This document shows positions 1 to 6,081 of a stretch of DNA of 7,201 bases, piece after piece. How positions within the stretch are numbered: the first letter of the stretch is position 1; the number at the start of each line of letters is the position of its first letter. The DNA lies in the NCBI GenBank assembly GCA_040374085.1, contig JBEIVB010000114.1, positions 1 to 7,201 on the forward strand, read 5' to 3'. Under the pieces are notes generated by a model, which was not told the DNA's origin, searched no databases, and worked only from the letters and a program-made list of their open reading frames with translations. The stretch comes from JBEIVB01 sp040374085 (GTDB taxonomy: Bacteria > Bacteroidota > Bacteroidia > UBA4408). A program made the translations under genes and the position numbers.

Positions 1-362
1 AATATTACTTCACCGTTTTTCCATTTGGGCAGGTTGGCGAGGTTGTCGGCACCCATGATGAGGCCAAAGGATTTGCCCGGATGGCGCTCTTCCAGGTGCG
101 CCAGGGTGTGTATGGTGTAGTTGGGTGGTGGCAGGCCAAATTCTATGTTGCTGGCCCTGTAGCCGGGCTCGTCGCCAATGGCCAACCGCACCAGCTCCAA
201 GCGGTGATGGTCGGCAAGCAGAGATTCCTGAGCTTTGTGCGGGTTGTGAGGGGTTACCACAAACCACACCTCCTGCAGTCCGTGGAAAGAACGCATGTAG
301 TTGGCCAAAGCCAAATGCCCAATGTGAATGGGGTTAAACGACCCAAAAAACAATCCGATCAT
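1..362 (-). CDS. nadD: Nicotinate-nucleotide adenylyltransferase NadD (3' end beyond window)
   Basis: Cytosolic enzyme that transfers AMP from ATP to nicotinate mononucleotide, giving deamido-NAD, in de novo and salvage NAD synthesis. The visible 120 codons begin MIGLFFGSFNPIHIGHLALA, the classic nucleotidyltransferase GxFxPxHxGH signature (residues 7-16, with the HxGH catalytic histidines). There follow a TPHNPHK segment, corresponding to the family PxNPxK motif, around residues 37-43, and MGADNL near residue 104, corresponding to the family GxDxL element. NadD is usually about 190 residues, so roughly 70 C-terminal residues lie past the left edge. The ATG at 362 is chosen because the nucleotide-binding strand follows at once and the only nearby upstream ATG (369) is out of frame. 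No Shine-Dalgarno is visible. The start lies only seven bases after the U-tract of the accC terminator, so the source of its transcript is unclear. Identification by remembered motifs, strong. Confidence 0.93.
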   Translation of the reverse strand, partial: MIGLFFGSFNPIHIGHLALANYMRSFHGLQEVWFVVTPHNPHKAQESLLADHHRLELVRLAIGDEPGYRASNIEFGLPPPNYTIHTLAHLEERHPGKSFGLIMGADNLANLPKWKNGEVI

Positions 363-369
363 GCTGCAT

Positions 370-397
370 AAAAAAAGCCACCCCCAATGGAGGTGGC
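370..397 (-). terminator. Rho-independent terminator after accC
   Basis: On the minus strand, a 9-bp stem (377-385 with 389-397) closes a 3-base loop (386-388) and is followed directly by seven U residues (376-370). One of the nine pairs (383/391) is a G-U wobble in the minus-strand RNA but would be a C-A mismatch in plus-strand RNA, which supports the minus orientation. It begins 22 bases after the accC stop codon. Its U-tract ends seven bases before the nadD start codon. Confidence 0.85.
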
Positions 398-419
398 CAA
401 AACCGTAATTATGAAATGG

Positions 420-1754
420 TTATAATTCAAAGGTTTCCAGGAATTTGGTGGTGTAGTTGCCGGCCTTAAAGTTTTCGTCTTGCATCAGCTTCAAATGGAA
501 GGGGATGGTGGTTTGCACGCCTTCAATCACAAATTCGCTGAGGGCACGATACATTTTGGCTATGGCCTCATCGCGGGTTTGCGCCACGGTGATGAGCTTG
601 GCAATCATGCTGTCGTAGTTGGGCGGAATGGTATATCCTGCATACACATGCGAATCTACCCGAACGCCGTGTCCGCCTGGGATGTGCAGGTTGGTGATGC
701 GGCCCGGAGACGGACGGAAGTTGTTGTAAGGATCCTCGGCGTTGATGCGGCATTCTATGGCGTGCAGGGCGGGGAAGTAGTTCTTGCCAGAAATGGGAAC
801 GCCGGCCGCCACCAGGATCTGCTCCCGGATGAGGTCGTAGTCTATAACTTCTTCGGTGATGGGATGCTCAACCTGTATGCGGGTGTTCATCTCCATAAAG
901 TAGAAGTTGCGGTCTTTGTCTACCAGGAACTCCACGGTACCCACACCTTCGTAATTTACGGCCAAGGCGGCTTTAACGGCCGCTTCGCCCATGGCATCGC
1001 GCAGCTCAGGGGTCATGAAAGGACTGGGTGTTTCTTCGAGGAGCTTCTGGTGCCTGCGCTGTATGGAGCAATCGCGCTCGCTGAGGTGGCACGCTTTTCC
1101 ATACTGGTCGCCCACGACCTGAATCTCAATGTGGCGCGGCTCCTGAATGAACTTCTCCATGTACATGCCGTCGTTTCCAAAGGCAGCACCGGCCTCTTGG
1201 CGGGCCGAGTTCCAGGCGTTCTCCAGCTCTTCTTCTTTCCACACAATGCGCATGCCTCGGCCTCCACCACCGGCGGTGGCCTTTAATATTACCGGGTATT
1301 TAATGCGCTTGGCCACGTCTTTGGCTTCGTCCAGGTCGCTCAAGAGTCCATCGGATCCGGGAATGGTGGGTACCCCGGCTTTTTTCATGGTGTCTTTGGC
1401 GTTGGATTTGTCGCCCATGGAGTCGATCATCTCCGGAGAAGCACCAATGAATTTAATGCCGTGCTCTTGACAAAGCTTCGAGAATTTGGCGTTCTCGCTC
1501 AGAAACCCGTAACCCGGGTGAATGGCATCGGCGTTGGTAATCTCGGCGGCCGAGAGCAAACGCTGCATGTTCAGATACGAGTCTTTGCTGGGTGGCGGAC
1601 CAATGCAGACCGCCTCGTCGGCAAAGCGGACATGAAGGCTGTCTTTGTCGGCTGTAGAATAAACGGCCACGGTCTTAATGCCCATTTCGCGGCAGGTGCG
1701 CAGCACGCGAAGGGCGATCTCTCCCCGGTTGGCGATGAGTATTTTTTTAAACAT
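420..1754 (-). CDS. accC: Acetyl-CoA carboxylase, biotin carboxylase subunit AccC
   Basis: ATP-dependent carboxylation of the biotin carried on AccB, the first half-reaction of acetyl-CoA carboxylase in fatty-acid synthesis; cytosolic. The 444-residue product (E. coli AccC is about 449) begins MFKKILIANRGEIALRVLRT, the N-terminal biotin carboxylase domain. The ATP-grasp domain follows, with K158, the glycine loop GGGGRG at 162-167, and the ERDCSIQRRHQK block at 226-237. The metal ligands and active site are E275, E288 and the block NTRIQVEHP at 290-298 (R292, E296), with biotin-contacting R336. The C-terminal domain ends at FLETFEL. An in-frame ORF extends upstream to 1793, but the ATG at 1754 fits the family N-terminus, and the upstream ATG at 1793 lies within the intercistronic hairpin. 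It is downstream of accB with a 61-base gap containing a terminator-like hairpin. All expected catalytic residues are present. Confidence 0.97.
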   Translation of the reverse strand: MFKKILIANRGEIALRVLRTCREMGIKTVAVYSTADKDSLHVRFADEAVCIGPPPSKDSYLNMQRLLSAAEITNADAIHPGYGFLSENAKFSKLCQEHGIKFIGASPEMIDSMGDKSNAKDTMKKAGVPTIPGSDGLLSDLDEAKDVAKRIKYPVILKATAGGGGRGMRIVWKEEELENAWNSARQEAGAAFGNDGMYMEKFIQEPRHIEIQVVGDQYGKACHLSERDCSIQRRHQKLLEETPSPFMTPELRDAMGEAAVKAALAVNYEGVGTVEFLVDKDRNFYFMEMNTRIQVEHPITEEVIDYDLIREQILVAAGVPISGKNYFPALHAIECRINAEDPYNNFRPSPGRITNLHIPGGHGVRVDSHVYAGYTIPPNYDSMIAKLITVAQTRDEAIAKMYRALSEFVIEGVQTTIPFHLKLMQDENFKAGNYTTKFLETFEL

Positions 1755-1766
1755 AGGATGCATTTG

Positions 1767-1806
1767 AAAAAAACAGCGTGGGATGTTATGCACCCAAAAC
1801 CGCTGT
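1767..1806 (-). terminator. Terminator- or attenuator-like hairpin between accB and accC
   Basis: In the minus-strand RNA, ACAGCG (1806-1801) pairs with CGCUGU (1778-1773). After a four-base bulge (1800-1797), UGGG (1796-1793) pairs with CCCA (1782-1779), and the inner stem can extend by two pairs with one bulged base. Seven U residues (1773-1767) follow the hairpin, the first of them in the basal pair. It starts nine bases after the accB stop and ends 12 bases before the accC start. The large bulge makes it weaker than a textbook terminator, so partial read-through into accC is expected; this is inference. Confidence 0.6.
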
Positions 1807-1815
1807 GGGAAAGGG

Positions 1816-2310
1816 TTACTTGATTTCTACTAGGAACAGGGGTTGGTCGTATTCCACAGGGGTGGTGTCGTCGGCCAACACTTTTATAATGGTTCCGCTG
1901 ATCTCGCTTTCAATCTCGTTGAAGAGCTTCATGGCCTCGATGATGCAGATGGGCTGACCGGCTTTTATCTCGTCTCCAACCTGAACAAAAGGCGGCTTGC
2001 CCGGACCGGATGAGCGGTAGAAGGTACCAATCATGGGCGCCTTAATGATTACCTGATTGGCATTGGAAGCCGGAGCAGACTCAGCGGCCGGTGTTGACGG
2101 GGAAGCTGGGGCAGCAGCGGCTGCAGGCGCTGCCACAGGAGCGTGCATGGGAACGGTTGCCTGAACATACGTTTGTTCCGGAACGCGAATCACTTCCTGA
2201 ACGTGCTGAGTTTTGATGACGATTTTGAAGCCTTTCGACTCCAGTTCTACTTCAGAAACGCCCGATTTGGCTACAAATTTTATCAGGTCCTGAATCTCTT
2301 TTAGTTCCAT
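1816..2310 (-). CDS. accB: Biotin carboxyl carrier protein of acetyl-CoA carboxylase, AccB
   Basis: Carries the biotin that AccC carboxylates and from which the carboxyl group passes to acetyl-CoA. The 164-residue length is close to the usual ~156. Domains in order: an N-terminal segment starting MELKEIQDLIKFVAKSG (1-17), typical of AccB; a flexible Ala/Pro-rich linker (about 53-82); and a C-terminal biotinyl domain (about 87-164). The domain contains EAMKLFNEIES, with K128 as the biotinylated lysine, 36 residues from the end as expected. The stretch around residues 101-108 (SGPGKPPF) corresponds to the protruding 'thumb' found in acetyl-CoA carboxylase carriers but not in most other biotinyl domains. 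The start is unambiguous because the family N-terminus begins at this Met; no Shine-Dalgarno is present. It is first of an accB-accC pair, and the carboxyltransferase genes (accA, accD) are not in the window. Confidence 0.97.
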   Translation of the reverse strand: MELKEIQDLIKFVAKSGVSEVELESKGFKIVIKTQHVQEVIRVPEQTYVQATVPMHAPVAAPAAAAAPASPSTPAAESAPASNANQVIIKAPMIGTFYRSSGPGKPPFVQVGDEIKAGQPICIIEAMKLFNEIESEISGTIIKVLADDTTPVEYDQPLFLVEIK

Positions 2311-2342
2311 GAGAATGATGGGTATGCTTGGTTTTGAAAGGG

Positions 2343-2374
2343 TGAAAGTACAATCCCCCGTTCAATTGACCAAA
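2343..2374 (-). promoter_or_regulatory. Possible Bacteroidota-type promoter for accB-accC
   Basis: On the minus strand, TTTG (2374-2371) is followed after 20 bases by TACTTTCA (2350-2343). This resembles the Bacteroidota housekeeping pattern of a -33 TTTG and a -7 TAnnTTTG, with mismatches at the last -7 positions. It would place the transcript start about 25-30 bases before the accB ATG at 2310. The -7 box is imperfect, so this is a tentative call. Confidence 0.3.
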
Positions 2375-2382
2375 CCCCTCTT

Positions 2383-2411
2383 CTCAAGGCCTGATTCTCA
2401 GGTTGTTTGAG
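2383..2411. repeat. Nested inverted repeat upstream of the accB promoter
   Basis: Outer arms CTCAA (2383-2387) and TTGAG (2407-2411) enclose inner arms CCTGA (2390-2394) and TCAGG (2398-2402) around a three-base centre. There is no T-tract on either side, so it is not an intrinsic terminator. It lies nine bases upstream of the putative -33 element (in the minus direction), a position suited to a regulator-binding site. That role is inference. Confidence 0.35.
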
Positions 2412-2487
2412 TTATCGGGTAGATGCAGGGAAGTCGAGAAAGAAGCCGCTAGGCCCGGATGAATGCATTCGGTTTGATGATAATCGA

Positions 2488-3168
2488 TCAACGCTCGGGA
2501 GAGAAGTTCCTAAGGAACTCAACCCCATCGAAGATGATCTCCAGCTTATCCGAGCGGGACAGACCACCCGGATTGCATCCCAACTCACCCTCCGGAACGG
2601 CCATGTTCAGCTTGGCGAAGTAGTTTTTCCAAACCTCCATGGTTTGGCCATTGCTGGGGTCCTTGTAGGTCATGCCTTCCATAGAGAAAAAGTCAGACCC
2701 TCGGTTGGCGTCTTTGTAGGCAAAGTAGATGAGTTCCGAGCAATAGAGTGCGTCGGGGAAGGGCAAGAACTTATCGTCGTAGGGACGATCGAGGTAGGTT
2801 AGGGCATCGAGCGCGGCTTTTTTTGCTACGGCAGAGTAGGTGTTCAGCAACCGAGCTCCCATTACTTTGGGCGTTCCCGATTCATCCAGCACCCGACTAA
2901 AGAATTCGTTCATAGGGGTGAGTTGTACCTTTTTGCCATAGGCTTCCTCTACCATAAGGCTGTCGCCTTGTTTTACCACGATGCCCACATGGGAGAAATC
3001 CATTCCCTGGTGGCCGGTGGTAACGCGTTCGATGGCGTCGCAGAGCTCGCCGCAGTCGAGGTTTTGAAACAGCAGGTCGCCGGGCTTAAAGCGCTCGTAG
3101 GGGATGCTTTGGCTAAAAGCCAGGTTACCCCAAAGGCAAAGCGTGAAAATAAAAAGGCGACCTCTCAT
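2488..3168 (-). CDS. Secreted YiiX/YaeF-like (C92, permuted NlpC/P60) cysteine hydrolase
   Basis: Probable exported hydrolase of the permuted papain-like YiiX/YebB group; substrates of this group are mostly unproven (amide or ester bonds in cell-wall peptides or lipids). From the ATG at 3168 the protein has 226 residues. Residues 1-20 form a Sec signal peptide (MRGR, hydrophobic core, then LAFSQS with cleavage near residues 19-20). The family element PGDLLFQ is at 29-35. FSHVGIV (58-64) supplies the likely catalytic H60, and LYCSELIYFAY (141-151) supplies the likely nucleophile C143. The His-before-Cys order is the circularly permuted arrangement. A longer start at 3186 exists but puts extra residues before the signal peptide, and a perfect TAnnTTTG box lies across it. 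C39, C43 and C198 could form disulfides after export. Neighbours on both sides are unrelated metabolic genes. Family assignment is good, function unknown. Confidence 0.82.
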   Translation of the reverse strand: MRGRLFIFTLCLWGNLAFSQSIPYERFKPGDLLFQNLDCGELCDAIERVTTGHQGMDFSHVGIVVKQGDSLMVEEAYGKKVQLTPMNEFFSRVLDESGTPKVMGARLLNTYSAVAKKAALDALTYLDRPYDDKFLPFPDALYCSELIYFAYKDANRGSDFFSMEGMTYKDPSNGQTMEVWKNYFAKLNMAVPEGELGCNPGGLSRSDKLEIIFDGVEFLRNFSPER

Positions 3169-3174
3169 CGACAC

Positions 3175-3182
3175 CAAAACTA
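3175..3182 (-). promoter_or_regulatory. -7 promoter box (TAnnTTTG) for the YiiX-like gene
   Basis: TAGTTTTG on the minus strand is an exact match to the Bacteroidota -7 consensus. It ends six bases before the ATG at 3168, so transcription would start at or within a base or two of the start codon. The -33 region at the expected spacing shows only a TTT, not TTTG. It also lies just downstream of the HAD terminator, where a new promoter would be expected. Confidence 0.45.
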
Positions 3183-3197
3183 ACAATTAACCTCAAA

Positions 3198-3872
3198 CTA
3201 AGAAAGCGAGAAAAAAGAGAGCAAGAAATCTTGCTCAGTTAGGCTGTTTATGCAGGCCGTTGCAGCTGCCCAACGGGGCTGTTGTCGTTCGTGTTGGGCG
3301 GGCATCACCACCACGGGCATGCGGGCGGCAAGGGCAGCCACCATGCCGTTGAAGCTGTCTTCTACCACCAGGCATTGTTCGGGCGGAAGGCCGAGGGCCT
3401 CGGCGGTGTTCAGGAACACCGCTGGGTGGGGCTTGCCCCACCGCTCGCCCTCTGCCGATTGTTGAAGCCCGAGGCGATGTGCCACGCCCAGGCGCCGCAC
3501 CACGGCATCGATCACCCTGCGGGGCGAGCTCGAGGCCAAGGCCACCGGAATGCTTCGTTCTGCCATGGCCTCCAGCAAGGCCAACAACCCCGGCATGGGC
3601 ACGGCTTCCGCCTCTATCTTGCCCACCACCGCATCGAGTATGCTCGCGGTTATGCCCTCCTCCGCTCGGGGCAATCCGCCCAAGCGCGCAGCCCAATACC
3701 GCACCACCTCATCCACCCGCAATCCGGTGGTGAGCCGGCAATCGTCTTCGGTAAGCGGTATGCCCATGGCATGAAACACCTCCAGCTCCGACTGCTGCCA
3801 CAAAGGCTCGCTGTCCAGCATCACACCATCCATATCCAGCACCAGGGCCCGGCACGCAAGGGGTTTATGCAT
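3198..3872 (-). CDS. hxpB: HAD-family sugar phosphatase, HxpB/YniC-like
   Basis: Probable cytosolic Mg-dependent phosphatase of hexitol or hexose phosphates (E. coli HxpB/YniC acts on 2-deoxyglucose-6-P, sorbitol-6-P and mannitol-1-P). The 224-residue protein has the four HAD motifs. LDMDGV (12-17) supplies nucleophile D13 and acid/base D15. ALASSSPRR (111-119) supplies S114. WGKPHP (145-150) supplies K147. VVEDSFNG (169-176) supplies E171 and D172. An alpha-helical cap domain lies between motifs I and II. The phrase LDSEPLWQQSELEV and the TGLRVDEVV segment closely resemble HxpB rather than beta-phosphoglucomutase. The start overlaps the mutS2 stop by eight bases (ATGCATAA), implying translational coupling and one mRNA. 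A hairpin with U-tract lies within its last codons. Other substrates of this broad family cannot be excluded. Confidence 0.85.
   Translation of the reverse strand: MHKPLACRALVLDMDGVMLDSEPLWQQSELEVFHAMGIPLTEDDCRLTTGLRVDEVVRYWAARLGGLPRAEEGITASILDAVVGKIEAEAVPMPGLLALLEAMAERSIPVALASSSPRRVIDAVVRRLGVAHRLGLQQSAEGERWGKPHPAVFLNTAEALGLPPEQCLVVEDSFNGMVAALAARMPVVVMPAQHERQQPRWAAATACINSLTEQDFLLSFFSLS
3211..3236 (-). terminator. Intrinsic terminator inside the 3' end of the HAD phosphatase gene
   Basis: In the minus-strand RNA, GAGCAAG (3236-3230) pairs with CUUGCUC (3225-3219) around a four-base loop (AUUU, 3229-3226). This is followed by UCUUUUUU, with the U6 run at 3216-3211. The HAD stop codon is at 3200-3198, so the whole element is coding. 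Release at the U-tract would come about 10 bases before the stop. The stem is short, so strength is uncertain. Confidence 0.6.
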
Positions 3873-5946
3873 CGTGTATCACTTCTAAGTTTTCCAAGCC
3901 CACCACGCTCATAAACGCACCCCAGCGAACCCGCGCTTTTTGGCGCACCACCTCTTCCACCACACCGGTTTCGCGGCTGCCCAAGATGCGCACGCGGCTG
4001 CCCGGTTGAATGGTTTTCAATACGCGTTCTATAACCTTTTCTCGGGTGTTGTTGCGCCGATGTTCTTCCTGCTCTTGCTTCATCCGCTTTTTTTCGGCGG
4101 TTACGTTCGATACAAATTTCTGTATCACGTCTTTCTTATTTTTTGTTTGCTGCCACTCTTCGGTAAGCACCTGAAACTTGCGCCCCAGGTCGTGGATGCG
4201 GGCCTGGGCTTCCTGGCGCTCGCGCTCGCGCTCCATGCGCAGCTTCAGCTTAGCATCGGTTTCTTCAAACATGCGCTGGGCCACCTCGGCACCCTCCTGC
4301 GCCTCCTGCGCCTTACGAGTCTCCTCTATGAGGCGCGTTTTTTCTGCCTGCAGGTCGGAAAGGAGCTGGTTGAAGACGCGCTTCTCTTTGCTCACCCGCT
4401 CCCGCGCTTTTTTTATGAGGGCCGGAGGCAAGCCAATTTTTTCGGCCACCTCAAAGGTATAGGAGCTGCCCGGCTGCCCCACCACCAGCTGATACAGGGG
4501 CAATAAGGTCTCCGGATTAAATAACATAGAGGCGTTTATTACGCCTTCGAGCTTGTCGGCCAGGAGCTTGAGGTTGGTGTAGTGGGTGGTGATGATGCCC
4601 ATGGCCTGCTTGCGCGCCAGCTCTTCGAGGATGACCTCTGCCAGGGCCCCGCCCAGCTCGGGATCGGTGCCGGTGCCAAACTCATCGATGAAGACGAGAC
4701 TCCTGCGGTTGGCCACTTTCAGGAAGGTTTTCATGTACTCCAATCGAGAGGAGTAGGTAGAGAGCTCGTGCTCAATGCTCTGGCTGTCGCCCACATCGCT
4801 TAAGAAGTGGTTGAAGAGGCTCATCTCCGAGCCGGGCTTGCAGGGCACGGCCAGCCCGCTGTGCAGCATGAGCTGAAAGAGGGCCACGGTTTTTAGGGTG
4901 ATGGATTTTCCGCCGGCGTTCGGACCCGATATAAGCAGGAGCCTGCGCGCGCTGTCCAGCTCCAGACTCATGGGAACGGTGGTTTTGCCGGCGCTTTTGT
5001 TTTGTAGGTAGAGCAAGGGATGTACGGCCTCGCGCAGGCGCACGGCAGGTTCTACCGGTATAAGGGGCACACAGGCATCCATGTCTTTGGCCAGCATGGC
5101 TTTGGCGCGTATGAAGTCGAGGCCGTTGAGGAAGTGGTCGTAGGCCTGCACCAGGGGCGCAAAGGGACGGAGCTGCTCGGTTAGGTCGCGCAGGATGCGC
5201 CAGATCTCCCGCTCTTCTTCCTGCTCGAGGGCCGCAATTTCGTTGTTCAGCTCTACGGTCTGACCGGGCTCCACAAAGAGGGTCTTGCCGGTTTCGCTGC
5301 TGCCGTGCACCACGCCGGGCACCTCTTTGCGCCGCTCGGCCAGAAGAGCCAGTACACGTCTACCATTATAAAATGTTTCTTCGTTGTCGCGCAGCCAGCC
5401 CAGTTTTTTCAGCTCTTGCACCATGTTCCGAAAGCTTCGTTCCAGGGCTTTTCGCTTTTGAGAGAGCGACCCGCGTATGCGGCCCAGCTCGGCACTGGCG
5501 CTGCTTTTTACGGTGCCATCGTCGTGCACCACGCCCTCTATGCTCCGTATGAGGGCATCGGTGTGGTAGACCCGGTTCAGCAATACGCTCAGGTGAGGCA
5601 AGGTCTCTGCCCGATCGCCAAGAAAACGAATGAGGCGATTGCTGATGGTGGAGGCCTGGTGTATCTTCAGCCATTGCGGGGCCTGCAGCACCGAGCCTTC
5701 TATGGCCAGAAGCTGAGCCTCGTCCTGAAAATCATCAAACAAAAAATCGGGAAAGGCGCTGCCCGATTGGAGCAGGTCGAGGTATTCTCCTGTTTGGCTC
5801 AGGGCCACCATGGCCTCTTCCCGGGGCAGGGGCTTTAGGCCAACGGCCATCTGCCTCGATCCCCGGCTGCGGGTGTGGGGTTCGAGCAGCCCCAGGAGCC
5901 GATCGAACTCATACACATGAAACACATCGGGAGCATACCAGCGCAT
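3865..5946 (-). CDS. mutS2: MutS2-family DNA-binding ATPase lacking the Smr domain
   Basis: MutS2 proteins bind branched DNA or stalled ribosomes and act in recombination control or ribosome rescue rather than mismatch repair. From the ATG at 5946 the protein has 693 residues. In order: core/lever region (about 1-310); Walker A GPNAGGKS (341-348); the segment DVGDSQSIEHELSTYSSR (384-401), typical of MutS-family ATPases; Walker B LVFIDEFGTGTD (417-428); H-loop TTHYTNLK (453-460); a long charged coiled coil (about 510-640); and a C-terminal beta-barrel/KOW-like segment from PGSRVRILG (648-656) to the end. No N-terminal MutS mismatch-reading domain is present. Canonical MutS2 is about 780 residues and ends in an Smr nuclease domain, which is absent here. 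The start at 5946 is preferred over 5970 because family similarity begins at MRWYAP and a -7 box lies between the two. The stop overlaps the HAD gene. Confidence 0.92.
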   Translation of the reverse strand: MRWYAPDVFHVYEFDRLLGLLEPHTRSRGSRQMAVGLKPLPREEAMVALSQTGEYLDLLQSGSAFPDFLFDDFQDEAQLLAIEGSVLQAPQWLKIHQASTISNRLIRFLGDRAETLPHLSVLLNRVYHTDALIRSIEGVVHDDGTVKSSASAELGRIRGSLSQKRKALERSFRNMVQELKKLGWLRDNEETFYNGRRVLALLAERRKEVPGVVHGSSETGKTLFVEPGQTVELNNEIAALEQEEEREIWRILRDLTEQLRPFAPLVQAYDHFLNGLDFIRAKAMLAKDMDACVPLIPVEPAVRLREAVHPLLYLQNKSAGKTTVPMSLELDSARRLLLISGPNAGGKSITLKTVALFQLMLHSGLAVPCKPGSEMSLFNHFLSDVGDSQSIEHELSTYSSRLEYMKTFLKVANRRSLVFIDEFGTGTDPELGGALAEVILEELARKQAMGIITTHYTNLKLLADKLEGVINASMLFNPETLLPLYQLVVGQPGSSYTFEVAEKIGLPPALIKKARERVSKEKRVFNQLLSDLQAEKTRLIEETRKAQEAQEGAEVAQRMFEETDAKLKLRMERERERQEAQARIHDLGRKFQVLTEEWQQTKNKKDVIQKFVSNVTAEKKRMKQEQEEHRRNNTREKVIERVLKTIQPGSRVRILGSRETGVVEEVVRQKARVRWGAFMSVVGLENLEVIHDA

Positions 5947-6081
5947 GGCCCAAAAGTAACAATTGCCCACGGCCCGCGAGCCTCTAAAATGGCGTAGCTT
6001 CGCGCTCTCAAGACCACTGCTTCGGGAAACGGGTCTCCATCAACCGGATTCCGCATCCCGCTTTTGTTTACGCACACCGCC
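5947..6081. other. Divergent intergenic region between mutS2 and the arginase-family gene
   Basis: This 135-base region separates the minus-strand cluster from the plus-strand pair. The minus-strand -7 box for mutS2 is at 5951-5958. On the plus strand only imperfect -7-like words are seen: TAGCTTCG at 5995-6002 and CGCTTTTG at 6059-6066. Neither has a -33 TTG at suitable spacing, so the promoter of the plus-strand genes is not assigned. No terminator or strong dyad was found. Confidence 0.5.
5951..5958 (-). promoter_or_regulatory. -7 promoter box (TAnnTTTG) for mutS2
   Basis: TACTTTTG on the minus strand matches the Bacteroidota -7 consensus exactly and ends four bases before the ATG at 5946. 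The start of transcription would fall at the start codon, giving a leaderless mRNA. No clear TTG is visible at the -33 distance, so the call rests on the -7 box and position alone. Confidence 0.45.

Larger units (their letters stand above)
2311..2487. other. Intergenic region between accB and the YiiX-like gene
   Basis: This is the longest gene-free stretch in the window (177 bases). It holds the tentative accB promoter and, just upstream of it, a two-part dyad at 2383-2411. No convincing terminator follows the YiiX-like stop at 2488: the short GCC/GGC pairing near 2445-2455 has no U-tract of useful length. No small ORF with recognisable content was seen. Confidence 0.6.

Noticed and set aside
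480..1286. Long plus-strand open frame of 268 codons opposite accC
   Set aside because: It lies wholly antisense to a gene with every AccC motif and has no recognisable domain; such open frames follow from codon bias.
1755..1793. Longer AccC start giving 13 extra residues
   Set aside because: The extra residues do not fit the AccC N-terminus and the upstream ATG (1793) is in the intercistronic hairpin, upstream of the U-tract.
2060..2160. Low-complexity Ala/Pro-coding stretch in accB as a DNA repeat
   Set aside because: It is the normal flexible linker of biotin carrier proteins; the bases do not form a regular tandem repeat.
2461..2470. Perfect 10-base palindrome GAATGCATTC
   Set aside because: It is short, isolated, lies close after a stop codon, and has no T-tract or second copy seen; it may be chance.
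2407..2802. Plus-strand open frame crossing the accB upstream region
   Set aside because: It mostly lies antisense to the YiiX-like gene, its product has no recognisable fold, and its start sits in a hairpin arm.
3198..3865. Possible frameshifted Smr domain downstream of mutS2
   Set aside because: The sequence is fully used by an intact HAD gene with all four motifs in order, so no Smr remnant is hidden there.
3282..3914. Plus-strand open frame of 210 codons opposite the HAD gene
   Set aside because: It is antisense to a complete HAD phosphatase, is rich in His/Ala/Gly, and has no motif or plausible promoter.
5305..5838. Plus-strand open frame of 177 codons opposite mutS2
   Set aside because: It is antisense to conserved MutS2 sequence and has no domain signature.
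6064..6081. In-frame TTG start extending the arginase-family protein by six residues
   Set aside because: An ATG at 6082 fits where family similarity begins, and the TTG overlaps a -7-like word.
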